From GCA-002726655 sp046582185 (GTDB lineage Bacteria; Pseudomonadota; Gammaproteobacteria; Pseudomonadales; Azotimanducaceae): DNA of 20,224 nt. The notes under the pieces are model-generated. The model was not told where the DNA came from, did no database searches, and saw nothing but the letters and a program-made list of their open reading frames with translations. Positions 7,602 through 15,674 of the stretch are shown here, in pieces. The stretch covers positions 1-20,224 of the forward strand of contig JAYGEX010000021.1 in NCBI GenBank assembly GCA_046582185.1, read 5' to 3'. Each line of letters opens with the position of its first letter. The first letter of the stretch is position 1. Both the position numbers and the translations under genes were made by a program.

Positions 7602-9776
7602 CTATTGCGCCCGTAATTTTGCTTCTCTTCTTCTGGCGTGGAGAACAGGTTCGGTGTATCCATTCGGTTGTTCACGTCCCTTAAATATCAGATCACATGC
7701 TGCCTGAAAGGCTACATTATTATCAAAATCTGGCGCCATATTCTGATAATCGGCTTCCCCATCGTTCTGCTTATCAACGATGGCTGCCATCTTCTCCAGC
7801 GTCTCCTGTACCTGATCCTGATTGCAAATACCATGGTACAGCCAATTCGCAATATGCTGGGATGAGATCCGCAAAGTCGCGCGGTCTTCCATCAGACCAA
7901 CGTCATTAATATCCGGTACCTTGGAGCAACCAACGCCCTGGTCAATCCATCGTACAACATAACCAAGGATACCCTGGATATTGTTTTCCAATTCTTTCTG
8001 AACTTCATCAAAGGACAGGTTTTCACCATGAAGGACCGGGATCAAGAGCAGATCATCAAGTTTCGCCTTCCGACGCGACTTCAACTCCTGCTGCCGGCTC
8101 ATAACTTCTACCTTATGGTAGTGCATCGCATGAAGCGTGGCGGCCGTGGGCGACGGAACCCAGGCAGTGTTCGCACCAGCCTCCGGGTGACCTATCTTTA
8201 CCTCCATCATCTGCGCCATCTCATCAGGCATAGCCCACATGCCCTTACCAATCTGTGCTCTTCCCGCAAGGCCTGCGGCAAGCCCGGTATCAACATTCCA
8301 GTCTTCATACGCAGCGATCCAGGGCTGCTGCTTCATCTCAGTCTTCTTTACCATTGCGCCGGCTTCCATACTGGTATGGATTTCATCCCCGGTACGATCA
8401 AGAAAACCTGTGTTGATAAAGATCACTCTGGATTTGGCTACCCGTATACATTCTTTTAGGTTCAAGGTTGTACGCCGCTCCTCATCCATAATGCCGACCT
8501 TCAGGGTGTTTCCCTCAAGTCCAAGCGCCTTCTCTATACGGCCAAACAAATCGACTGTGAACTGGACCTCCTCCGGCCCGTGCATTTTTGGCTTTACTAT
8601 ATATACGCTGCCGGTTCGCGAATTTCTGTGCGGGCCATTTCCCTTAAGGTCATGCATTGCTGCAAAGCTGGTCACCATGCCATCGAGAATACCTTCAGGG
8701 ACTTCACTACCGTCCTCTAGCAATACCGCGTCATTAGTCATCAGGTGTCCGACATTGCGAATGAGTAACAAACTTCTGCCATGAAGTGATATCGATCCGC
8801 CGGTTGGAGACTTATATTCCCGGTTGGCATTCATCTCCCGGCGAACAAGCTGCCCACCTTTTTGAAACTCTTCTACCAGGCTTCCCTGGCAGAGACCGAG
8901 CCAATTCCGATATACAAGTGTCTTGTCATCTGCATCAACTGCGGAGATGGAATCTTCGCAGTCTTGAATAGTGGTGAGGGCAGATTCCATCAAGACATCT
9001 TTAACGCCGGCCGGATGATTTTTGGCAACAGAATCGTCTCGATCAATCTGGATCTCCAGATGCAATCCATTTTGCTTTAACAAGATTCCGGAGGGATCGG
9101 ATTCGCTACCCAAATATCCAACAAACTGTTCAGCGTCAGCCAATGCGACTGTTTCATCTGATGCCAGATGCACCGCTAAGCTCCCTTCATCTATGGCGTA
9201 CCTGACGACGTCCTGATGCTGACCCTTCGCCAGGGGCACTGAGTCATTTAGAAATCCTGCCGCGTAATCAATGACCCGATCGCCGCGCACTGAATTATAG
9301 CGACCAGCCTTTTCTGCGCCGCCGGACTCGGATATGACGTCAGTTCCATACAGGGCATCGTACAAACTTCCCCAACGGGCATTGGCGGCATTGAGCGCGA
9401 AGCGCGCGTTCATAATAGGTACCACAAGCTGAGGCCCGGCCATGGAGGCTATTTCCTCATCAACATTAGTGGTTTCAATTTCAAAATCATCCCCTTCCGG
9501 CAGAATGTAACCAATGTCCTTGAGGAAGCTTAAGTAAGCTTTTGCATCATGTCGTTGCCCCGTTCTTTCCTTGTGCCAGCTGTCTATTTGATCCTGGAAG
9601 TCCTGCCTCTTTTCGAGCAAGGCTCTATTTCGCGGCACCATATCATCAAGAATGGACTCAAATTCAGCCCAAAAATGGCTGGGCTCAACACCAGTTCCAG
9701 GTGCAATCTCCTGTGCGATCAGATCATGGAGGACGGTAGCGATTTGAAGGCCGCCAATATTCACTCGATCGGTCAT
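7602..9776 (-). CDS. glcB: Malate synthase G
   Basis: Condenses glyoxylate with acetyl-CoA to malate in the cytoplasm; a glyoxylate-shunt and glycolate-utilisation enzyme. The 724-aa length is normal for the monomeric G isoform. Residues corresponding to the E. coli enzyme are visible: Arg340 (SLLLIRNVGH), the magnesium ligands Glu432 (GIMDEERRT) and Asp460 (TGFLDRTGDE), the catalytic base Asp631 (LMEDRATLRISSQH), and the redox-sensitive Cys617 (GVGCSKVPD). The N-terminal clasp and the TIM-barrel strands are intact, with no breaks. The start ATG at 9776 has a GAGAG site eight bases upstream. It is divergent from the CoA-transferase/lyase operon across 389 bases, which fits consumption of glyoxylate released by that operon's lyase. 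The dead regulator gene follows it on the same strand. Confidence 0.96.
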   Translation of the reverse strand: MTDRVNIGGLQIATVLHDLIAQEIAPGTGVEPSHFWAEFESILDDMVPRNRALLEKRQDFQDQIDSWHKERTGQRHDAKAYLSFLKDIGYILPEGDDFEIETTNVDEEIASMAGPQLVVPIMNARFALNAANARWGSLYDALYGTDVISESGGAEKAGRYNSVRGDRVIDYAAGFLNDSVPLAKGQHQDVVRYAIDEGSLAVHLASDETVALADAEQFVGYLGSESDPSGILLKQNGLHLEIQIDRDDSVAKNHPAGVKDVLMESALTTIQDCEDSISAVDADDKTLVYRNWLGLCQGSLVEEFQKGGQLVRREMNANREYKSPTGGSISLHGRSLLLIRNVGHLMTNDAVLLEDGSEVPEGILDGMVTSFAAMHDLKGNGPHRNSRTGSVYIVKPKMHGPEEVQFTVDLFGRIEKALGLEGNTLKVGIMDEERRTTLNLKECIRVAKSRVIFINTGFLDRTGDEIHTSMEAGAMVKKTEMKQQPWIAAYEDWNVDTGLAAGLAGRAQIGKGMWAMPDEMAQMMEVKIGHPEAGANTAWVPSPTAATLHAMHYHKVEVMSRQQELKSRRKAKLDDLLLIPVLHGENLSFDEVQKELENNIQGILGYVVRWIDQGVGCSKVPDINDVGLMEDRATLRISSQHIANWLYHGICNQDQVQETLEKMAAIVDKQNDGEADYQNMAPDFDNNVAFQAACDLIFKGREQPNGYTEPVLHARRREAKLRAQ

Positions 9777-9804
9777 GATTGGGCTCTCATTATTGTTAGC
9801 ATCC

Positions 9805-9835
9805 TGGCGTAAAAAAGAGAAGCAATGCTACGCCA
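9805..9835. promoter_or_regulatory. Inverted repeat in malate synthase leader
   Basis: TGGCGTA (9805-9811) and TACGCCA (9829-9835) form a perfect 7-bp inverted repeat with a 17-base spacer, 29-59 bases upstream of the malate synthase start. It could be an operator or a leader hairpin; the sequence alone does not decide. Confidence 0.35.
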
Positions 9836-9846
9836 AAACGCCCATC

Positions 9847-9890
9847 TTTTCATGGCAAGTTTTCATAGTACTTTTCAGGGGACTTTTCAT
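9847..9890. promoter_or_regulatory. Four phased TTTTCA direct repeats
   Basis: TTTTCAT occurs at 9847, 9860 and 9884 and TTTTCAG at 9872, at spacings of 13, 12 and 12 bases, upstream of malate synthase. Regular phasing of a 7-base word suggests cooperative binding of a regulator. No family is assigned. Confidence 0.35.
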
Positions 9891-10071
9891 AATAGATAGG
9901 CCCTCATAAGCAATCAGGGCACCCACTGACATCAAACCTGACGATCCCGGGACAGCTTCGCCAAATGATCCATCAGGGGACTCAATTCGGCGCGAACAAG
10001 TTCACGACTTGCATCCCGAACCTGCAAGCGCGTACAGTGCTCGATACTCAATCCAATCTCCTGTGCTCTTT

Positions 10072-10113
10072 ACCAACAGTTATTAAGCAACTGTTTATTA
10101 AGCAACCGTTGGT
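10072..10113. promoter_or_regulatory. Operator-like cluster of three half-sites upstream of the CoA-transferase operon
   Basis: AACAGTT (10075-10081), AACTGTT (10089-10095) and AACCGTT (10104-10110) are spaced 14-15 bases apart, joined by near-identical linkers (TATTAAGC). The first two form an inverted repeat with a 7-base spacer, and ACCAAC (10072-10077)/GTTGGT (10108-10113) bracket the whole. A possible -10-like TAATAT lies just downstream at 10116. The cluster is about 55-95 bases before the first gene of the operon. The remaining parts of the 9777-10165 gap show nothing further. Confidence 0.5.
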
Positions 10114-10165
10114 TACTAATATAGGTCTGAGCACAAGGAAGGCAACTCACTTTCAGGGAAAAGCC

Positions 10166-10891
10166 ATGCAAGAACAAGAAGTCGATATCCAAACAAAAGA
10201 TGGCGCGGTGAATACTTTCATTACCCACCCGGAAGAAGGTGGCCCCTATCCCGTCATTTTATTCTTGATGGATGCTCCAGGCATGCGAGAAGAATTACAT
10301 GATATGGCCAGACGGATTGCCACCGTGGGTTACTACGTCATGTTGCCGAATCTCTATTACAGGCGAGCGCGAGAATTCACTATCGACGGTACCCCGGAGA
10401 GCCGCGAAATCATGTTTGGGCATATGAACAGTCTTACCAATCGCATGGTTGTTGAAGACTGTGAATCACTGCTCGCATTTGCCGACGGCGAGAAAGTCGC
10501 AAGTGATGGTCCTGTGGGATGTACCGGTTATTGCATGAGCGGGCCATTTGCATTTGCAGCTGCAGCACAACTTGGCGACAGGATTAAGGCATCTGCTTCC
10601 TTCCACGGCGTCCGTCTTTGTGTAGATACGGATGATTCCCCTCATCTGGATTCAGACAAAATTCCCGGTGAGATGTACATTGGCTGTGCCGAGACGGATG
10701 ATTGGGCGCCCAGTGAAATGATTGAAAAGCTCGATGATCACATGAAGGCCAGCGGTACTAACTATCGTATTGAGTGGTACCCTGGCACTGAACACGGTTT
10801 TGTCTTCCCACTTAGAGAAGGCAAGTACCACAAAGCCGCATCCGAACGACACTATGAAAGGCTGTTCGCCATGTTCAAGCGGAATCTATAA
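10166..10891 (+). CDS. Dienelactone hydrolase family protein
   Basis: A 241-aa alpha/beta hydrolase of the dienelactone hydrolase type, a cysteine hydrolase acting on lactones, esters or possibly thioesters in the cytoplasm. The nucleophile motif GYCMSG holds Cys123, the same number as in the classical enzyme. The acid is Asp178 or Asp179 in CAETDDW, and the His is His210 in PGTEHGF, in the usual order. The start is set at the ATG at 10166, which has an AGGGAA site; a longer frame from 9965 would run through the operator region and is rejected. It is the first gene of a tightly packed operon, with the next start only two bases after the stop. Its natural substrate is not evident; as first gene it may release or hydrolyse the acid handled by the downstream CoA enzymes. 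Confidence 0.9.
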   Translation: MQEQEVDIQTKDGAVNTFITHPEEGGPYPVILFLMDAPGMREELHDMARRIATVGYYVMLPNLYYRRAREFTIDGTPESREIMFGHMNSLTNRMVVEDCESLLAFADGEKVASDGPVGCTGYCMSGPFAFAAAAQLGDRIKASASFHGVRLCVDTDDSPHLDSDKIPGEMYIGCAETDDWAPSEMIEKLDDHMKASGTNYRIEWYPGTEHGFVFPLREGKYHKAASERHYERLFAMFKRNL

Positions 10892-10893
10892 AA

Positions 10894-11409
10894 GTGGCGA
10901 ACGATGATTTTCGAACCCTGGCGAGCCTGTCGCCCAAAGGCAATCAATTTGAAGACTTTGAAGACGGACAGGTATTTAAGCATCATTGGGGCCGGACCAT
11001 CACCGATGGCGACAATATATGGTTTTCCACGCAAACATTGTCATTTAACCCACTCTATTTTAATGAGCCTTACGCTCAATCCATGGGCCACGAAAAAATG
11101 GTGGTCAATCCGCTTCTCGTTTTCAATATGACCTTTGGCATGTCGGTTGAGGATCTTAGCGAGGCTGGAGGACTATTCCTTGGCGTCGACGAATGTAATT
11201 TCCTTTGTGATGTTCATGTAGGCGACACTCTATGCGCGCAAAGTATTGTGGTGAGCAAACGCATATCAAAGAGCAATGATTCTGCTGGCATCGTCACCTG
11301 GCTAACCAGCGGCCACAACCAGCATGACGAGAAAGTGATTGAATTCAAACGTACTAACTTCGTTCGATTTCGTTCACCCCCTCAATCCACAAAGAGTGAA
11401 GCGTCATGA
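10894..11409 (+). CDS. MaoC-like hotdog protein, subunit 1
   Basis: A 171-aa single-hotdog MaoC-type protein, starting with GTG two bases after the previous stop. It resembles one half of the double-hotdog mesaconyl-CoA hydratase: QFEDFEDGQVFKHHWGRTIT at the N-terminus, a GVDECNFLCDVHVGDTL strand pair and a GHNQHDEKVIEFKR tail. In hydratases of this fold the active site reads D-x-N-P-x-H; here the region reads LSFNPLYFNEPYA, so Asn52-Pro53 remain but the His position is Tyr55 and the Asp position is Ser50. Its stop overlaps the start of a second MaoC protein (ATGA). It probably pairs with that protein as a heteromeric enoyl-CoA hydratase, with this subunit more structural. Substrate inferred only from neighbours. 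Confidence 0.85.
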   Translation: MANDDFRTLASLSPKGNQFEDFEDGQVFKHHWGRTITDGDNIWFSTQTLSFNPLYFNEPYAQSMGHEKMVVNPLLVFNMTFGMSVEDLSEAGGLFLGVDECNFLCDVHVGDTLCAQSIVVSKRISKSNDSAGIVTWLTSGHNQHDEKVIEFKRTNFVRFRSPPQSTKSEAS

Positions 11410-11891
11410 GTCTCACTGGCAACAATAACTATTTCGAAGATTTTAACCCTGGCACAATTATCAGACACCCCCGTGGCAAGACCATGTGTGAAAATGACAA
11501 CGTCGGCATCACCTTACAGGTACTCAACACTGCCGAAGCCCACTTCAATGAGGACCCCGACAGGAACCCCTTCGGCCGACGCCTCCAGTTTGGCGGCGTT
11601 ACCATCGCTATGATCATTGGCATGACCACTCAGGATACCGCGGAAAATGCCATCCGGGAGCTCTCGATGGACAAGATTCGCCTGAAGACCTCTGTATTCC
11701 ACGGCGATACTTTGTACGCCTATAGTGAAGTACTGGAAACAACGGATGTGGACGCTAATTCCGGCGTGGTTAAATTTCGCCATTGGGGAACCAATCAGAA
11801 AGACGAAGTTGTCTTCGAGGGCGAGCGGCAGGTTCTGATTAAAAAGAGGAAGATTAACAAGCGAGAAATCCAAAATCAGGATACCCAGTGA
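11406..11891 (+). CDS. MaoC-like hotdog protein, subunit 2
   Basis: A 161-aa single-hotdog MaoC-type protein, homologous to its upstream neighbour (NYFEDFNPGTIIRHPRGKT; VFHGDTLYAYSEV; WGTNQKDEVVFEGER). The active-site region reads LNTAEAHFNEDPD. It keeps a His (His46) at the catalytic position that is Tyr in subunit 1 but has lost the NP pair. It overlaps the previous gene by ATGA and the next by GTGA, so translation is likely coupled and made in fixed ratio. The family hydrates trans-enoyl-CoA or dehydrates 3-hydroxyacyl-CoA; mesaconyl-CoA or a related branched C5 CoA ester is the best guess given the lyase downstream. Confidence 0.85.
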   Translation: MSLTGNNNYFEDFNPGTIIRHPRGKTMCENDNVGITLQVLNTAEAHFNEDPDRNPFGRRLQFGGVTIAMIIGMTTQDTAENAIRELSMDKIRLKTSVFHGDTLYAYSEVLETTDVDANSGVVKFRHWGTNQKDEVVFEGERQVLIKKRKINKREIQNQDTQ

Positions 11892-13162
11892 AGGAGCGCA
11901 ATAGTAATTCACCAGCTTCCGCGGGTGCCTTGAGCGGCCTAAAAGTCCTGGACATGACAAGGGCACTGGCAGGGCCATATTGCACCATGTTATTGGCGGA
12001 TCAGGGCGCGGAAGTGATCAAAGTTGAATCCCTGGATACGGGAGACGGCACCCGGTCCATGGCGCCATTTCCGCCAGAGTTCAAAGATCGCAAGCCATTC
12101 GGCGGTTACTTCCAAAGTGTCAATCACAATAAAAAGAGCATTGTGGTCGACCTGAAATCTGACGAGGGCAAACAAATTATCAAGACCCTGGTGGCTGAAT
12201 CAGATGTACTGGTTGAAAACTTCCGCAGCGGCGTCATGGAAGGCCTTGGTTTATCCTTTGAGATCCTCTCCGGTATTAATCCAAAGCTGGTCTATTGCGC
12301 CATCCGCGGCTTTGGCGACCCAAGAACAGGAAAGAGCCCATACAGCGCCTGGCCAGCCTATGACGTAATTGCCCAGGCAATGGGCGGCATGATGAGTATT
12401 ACCGGCCCCAAAGATGGCGAACCTACAAAGGTAGGCCCTGGGGTTGGCGATCTTGTTCCTGCAACTCTCGCAGCCTTTGGCATTATGTCTGCCGTTCACC
12501 ATGCCAACAAAACTGGTGAGGGTCAATTTGTGGATGTTGCAATGTACGATGCAATCCTCGCAATGTGTGAGCGAATAGTTCCCCACTACTCGTATACCGG
12601 GGAGGTTCCCGGACTTGAAGGCAACGCACATCCAACCCTGTGCCCATTTGGCATCTTCCCGGCCAGCGATGGATTTATTGCAATTGCTTGCCCTGGAGAT
12701 AATTTCTGGGCGGCGCTCTGTGAGGAAATGGGCATGCCCGAACTGATCGATGACCAGAGATTTCGGCGAAACTACGACCGGGCCCAAAATTCGGAGGAAA
12801 CCATCGATATGATTTCCTCCTGGACAAAGCAGTTCACAAAGAAAGTGCTCGCCGACAAACTCGGGGGAAGGCTGCCCTTCGGTCCGGTCCAGGACACAGC
12901 GGATTTGTTTAGCGATCCACATGTAAAACAGAGAAATATGCTTGCCCTGGTTGACCAGCCAGGCTCAGACAAACAGTTCCACATAACCAATACACCGATA
13001 AAAATGACAAAGACCCAGGGAGGCGTGCATAGTCGGGCACCCTTTCTGGGAGAGGATACAACGGCAGTCCTATCGGCGATTGGATATACCGAAGCGCATA
13101 TACTGGCGCTGATCGACAGCAATATCATTCAACAACATCAAGCAAACGACAATACTGGCTAA
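11888..13162 (+). CDS. Family III CoA-transferase (CaiB/BaiF type)
   Basis: A 424-aa CoA-transferase that moves CoA between carboxylic acids through an aspartyl-CoA anhydride. The N-terminal signature LSGLKVLDMTRALAGP, the AEVIKVE strand and the catalytic Asp159 in WPAYDVIAQAMGG are all present, followed by the glycine-rich GPGVGD loop and the VDVAMYDA helix. The length is typical. It starts with GTG inside the stop of MaoC subunit 2. Related enzymes include mesaconyl-CoA C1-C4 transferase, succinyl-CoA:L-malate transferase, formyl-CoA transferase and carnitine transferase, and sequence inspection does not separate these. With hydratase and CitE-like lyase genes alongside, a dicarboxylic C4-C5 substrate is the preferred inference. 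Confidence 0.93.
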   Translation: MKERNSNSPASAGALSGLKVLDMTRALAGPYCTMLLADQGAEVIKVESLDTGDGTRSMAPFPPEFKDRKPFGGYFQSVNHNKKSIVVDLKSDEGKQIIKTLVAESDVLVENFRSGVMEGLGLSFEILSGINPKLVYCAIRGFGDPRTGKSPYSAWPAYDVIAQAMGGMMSITGPKDGEPTKVGPGVGDLVPATLAAFGIMSAVHHANKTGEGQFVDVAMYDAILAMCERIVPHYSYTGEVPGLEGNAHPTLCPFGIFPASDGFIAIACPGDNFWAALCEEMGMPELIDDQRFRRNYDRAQNSEETIDMISSWTKQFTKKVLADKLGGRLPFGPVQDTADLFSDPHVKQRNMLALVDQPGSDKQFHITNTPIKMTKTQGGVHSRAPFLGEDTTAVLSAIGYTEAHILALIDSNIIQQHQANDNTG

Positions 13163-13202
13163 CGCAATTATTTAACGTAACTCAAAACAGGTAAATTGAA
13201 TC

Positions 13203-14114
13203 ATGACATGCCCGAAGAGACTAAGACGCTGCCAACTGTCCGTACCTGGCAGCAGCGAGAAGATGATGGCAAAGGCCGCCGCACTGGAGCTGGACCATGT
13301 ATTTCTCGACCTGGAAGATGCTGTCGCACCTAACGCGAAAGCTTCCTCTCGAGGCATGATTGTAGATGCACTCAATAAGCTGGATTGGAAGCCAAAGACA
13401 CTGTGTGTGCGCATCAACGATGTAGAAACTGAGTATTGCCACGATGATATTATTGAGATTGTGACCGGTGCCGGAGATAAGCTGGACACGATTATGCTAA
13501 CCAAGGCCAAGAGTGCTCATGATGTTATGTTTGTCCATCTTATGCTCGATCAACTTGAGCAAAAGCTGGGACTGAAAAATCGTATCGGCATTGAGTGCCT
13601 GATAGAGGAAGTTGAAGGCATGATGAATGTTGAAGAAATTGCAGCTTGTAGCGATCGTCTGGAATGTCTTGTCTTCGGCATGGGTGATTATTCAGCCAGT
13701 CAGGGTATGAACCTGACTACAGTGGGGGGTGACAGCAAAAGCTACCCACCAGACCTTTGGCATTACCCGAGATATAAGCTGACGATCGCGTGTCGTGCAA
13801 ACGGAATAGATCCAGTTGATGGACCCTACGCAAACTTTAAAAACGATGTAGCCTTTCGCACTGAGTGTGAACGCTCCAACGTCCTTGGCATGGTGGGAAA
13901 ATGGGCCATTCATCCGGCGCAAATAGAAATTGCACAAGACGTTTTCTCGCCCTCCAAACAAGCCGTTGAAACCGCTCGATACCAGAAGCAGGCCTACAAT
14001 GAAGCCCTGGAGAAAGGCCTTGGCGCCATCAATGTGGACGGTGTTATGGTTGATGCAGCAAGTGTCAGAATTCTCCAGAATACGATCGACAAAGCGGATC
14101 TTATTGGCATATAA
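13203..14114 (+). CDS. Malyl-CoA / beta-methylmalyl-CoA lyase-like (HpcH/CitE family)
   Basis: A 303-aa TIM-barrel CoA-ester lyase. It follows the Rhodobacter Mcl1 type closely: RRCQLSVPGSSEKM at the start, FLDLEDAVAPNAK, Arg70 in CVRIND, the metal ligands Glu135 (GIECLIEE) and Asp162 (FGMGDYSAS) 27 residues apart as in that enzyme, a WHYPRYKLTIACRANGI segment, VDGPYANF, and GMVGKWAIHPAQI near the end. The reaction expected is reversible cleavage of a 3-hydroxy-dicarboxyl-CoA to an acyl-CoA plus glyoxylate (malyl-CoA to acetyl-CoA; beta-methylmalyl-CoA to propionyl-CoA), or to pyruvate in the citramalyl-CoA variant. It lies 40 bases after the CoA-transferase, same operon. Malate synthase stands opposite and would take the glyoxylate. 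Confidence 0.9.
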   Translation: MTCPKRLRRCQLSVPGSSEKMMAKAAALELDHVFLDLEDAVAPNAKASSRGMIVDALNKLDWKPKTLCVRINDVETEYCHDDIIEIVTGAGDKLDTIMLTKAKSAHDVMFVHLMLDQLEQKLGLKNRIGIECLIEEVEGMMNVEEIAACSDRLECLVFGMGDYSASQGMNLTTVGGDSKSYPPDLWHYPRYKLTIACRANGIDPVDGPYANFKNDVAFRTECERSNVLGMVGKWAIHPAQIEIAQDVFSPSKQAVETARYQKQAYNEALEKGLGAINVDGVMVDAASVRILQNTIDKADLIGI

Positions 14115-14359
14115 ATCGTTGTTACTGGAAAAGGCCACTGGAATCCTGCCACGCGCGGGCGCACAGGCAATGAAAGCAATCTGCCTAACTAGTGCTCGTC
14201 CAGAAATAGAAACCGCCGGTGTTACTTCCCTGGTAAGTGTTTGTTTTATATAGCTAACGTAATTATAATATTGCATACATTACTCTAATTTGGCTATTTA
14301 TGGATGGGAACTAACTATCTATCTAACAACGAAACAAGTTTTCAAAGAGAGATACAACA

Positions 14360-15577
14360 ATGGTAATGGATCGAAGCGAAGATGCCGTCCTGACGAATAA
14401 TCCCGGCTATATGACAGATGAGCGAAAGATGATTCAGGAAGTAGCTCGCGACTTCACCATGAGGGAAGTTCTTCCGGTTGCAAATGAGCTTGATCCCATT
14501 CAGGGGGAAATTCCCATGGATCTGCGCCAAAAAATGGGAGAGATGGGTTACTTTGGCATACGAATCCCGGAAGAACACGGCGGCCTCGGCCTCGGTGTAT
14601 TTGAATATTGTCTTATCGCTGAAGAACTCGCCAGGGGCTGGATGAGTGTTGCCAGTCTCATCGCCCGCTCCGCTGGTGTTATGGGCGTAGAAGGTTGGTC
14701 CCTTGAAAAAAGGCTGGCACTCACAAAAAAAGCAGCTAAGGGCGAGTATCTGGCCGCGGTATCTCTATCTGAACCTGGCGCTGGCTCAGACCTTGCAGCG
14801 ATAAATTGTCGTGCGGTACTCGATGGCGATGAATGGGTGATCACCGGCAATAAATATTGGTGCACCTTTGCCGATGGCGCAGATTATATTTCAATTCTAT
14901 GCCGGGTCGAAGGTGACCCGGACCAGGCGCATCTTGGTCTGAGGACATTCATTATTGAAAAACCACGCGGCGAATTACCAAAGGGCTGTCAGGGAAATCC
15001 TATTCCAAAGATTGGCTATTTTGGTTGGAAAACATTTGAGTTGGCATTTGATGGCTGCCGTATCCCGAAGGAAAATATTGTTGGTGGTGACGATACTGAA
15101 GGATTCAAGACCACCGTGAGCGGCCTGGAAGTCGCAAGAGCACACACTGCCGCAAGAGCAATTGGCCTTGCCAGAGGTGCCCTGGAGGATGCAATTATCT
15201 ACTCCAAGGAACGCGTTCAATTCAAGCAGCCCATATCTGACTTTCAGGAAACAAGATTTAAGATAGCTAGGATGGCAGCTGAAATCGAAGCTGCACGCCA
15301 ACTGATGTACCACGTCGCAACACAGCTGGACAATCGGGAAAGGCTCGACAAAGAGGCGGCAATGGTGAAATGGTTTGCATCTGAAATGGCAGAACGTGTC
15401 ACTTCAGATGCACTGCAAATTTTTGGCGGCGCCGGGTATACAAAGTTACATGCCGTGGAACGCTATTGGCGTGATGCACGGCTCACCAAGATATTCGAGG
15501 GTACATCAGAAATTCAGCTGAGAATTATCTCCGACCGCTTATTAGGCAAGCCTACCAACCGGCAAAATCAGAGTTAG
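14360..15577 (+). CDS. Acyl-CoA dehydrogenase
   Basis: A 405-aa FAD-dependent acyl-CoA dehydrogenase that introduces a 2,3 double bond and passes electrons to ETF. The FAD-binding AAVSLSEPGAGSDL and WITGNKYW-like (WVITGNKYW) segments, ALQIFGGAGYTK and the catalytic Glu380 in KIFEGTSEIQ are all in place. The start at 14360 has an AGAGAG site; ATG at 14366 is an alternative. It is separated from the lyase by 245 bases with no gene, so it may have its own promoter. It is shorter than the methylsuccinyl-CoA dehydrogenase of the ethylmalonyl-CoA pathway, so equating it with that enzyme is not justified. It could still supply the unsaturated CoA ester for the MaoC pair. Confidence 0.93.
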   Translation: MVMDRSEDAVLTNNPGYMTDERKMIQEVARDFTMREVLPVANELDPIQGEIPMDLRQKMGEMGYFGIRIPEEHGGLGLGVFEYCLIAEELARGWMSVASLIARSAGVMGVEGWSLEKRLALTKKAAKGEYLAAVSLSEPGAGSDLAAINCRAVLDGDEWVITGNKYWCTFADGADYISILCRVEGDPDQAHLGLRTFIIEKPRGELPKGCQGNPIPKIGYFGWKTFELAFDGCRIPKENIVGGDDTEGFKTTVSGLEVARAHTAARAIGLARGALEDAIIYSKERVQFKQPISDFQETRFKIARMAAEIEAARQLMYHVATQLDNRERLDKEAAMVKWFASEMAERVTSDALQIFGGAGYTKLHAVERYWRDARLTKIFEGTSEIQLRIISDRLLGKPTNRQNQS

Positions 15578-15580
15578 TGC

Positions 15581-15622
15581 TATGACCAGGACTATGACTA
15601 TGAGTATGACTAGGACTAAGAC
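15581..15622 (+). repeat. Degenerate hexanucleotide tandem repeat
   Basis: Seven units close to TATGAC lie just after the acyl-CoA dehydrogenase stop: tatgac, caggac, tatgac, tatgag, tatgac, taggac, taagac. The array is in phase with the dehydrogenase frame, so loss of its stop codon would add an acidic Tyr-Asp tail. An imperfect array like this is probably slippage-derived. Confidence 0.7.
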
Positions 15623-15674
15623 AAGGCCGTGATGCCGTTTCAATAGACAGTGATGCCTCAGGCGCCTGGGCTGC

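Noticed and set aside
9965..10165. N-terminal extension of the dienelactone hydrolase
   Set aside because: It would translate the operator region, shows no targeting signal, and the ATG at 10166 has a good ribosome-binding site and gives the family's usual length and Cys123.
14170..14253. Possible start of another gene (MKAICLTSARPE) after the lyase
   Set aside because: Resembles the start of zinc-type quinone/alcohol dehydrogenases only over a few residues and stops after 27 codons.
15659..15668. Palindrome CAGGCGCCTG before the MFS gene
   Set aside because: A single 10-base palindrome without partner sites; expected by chance at this scale.
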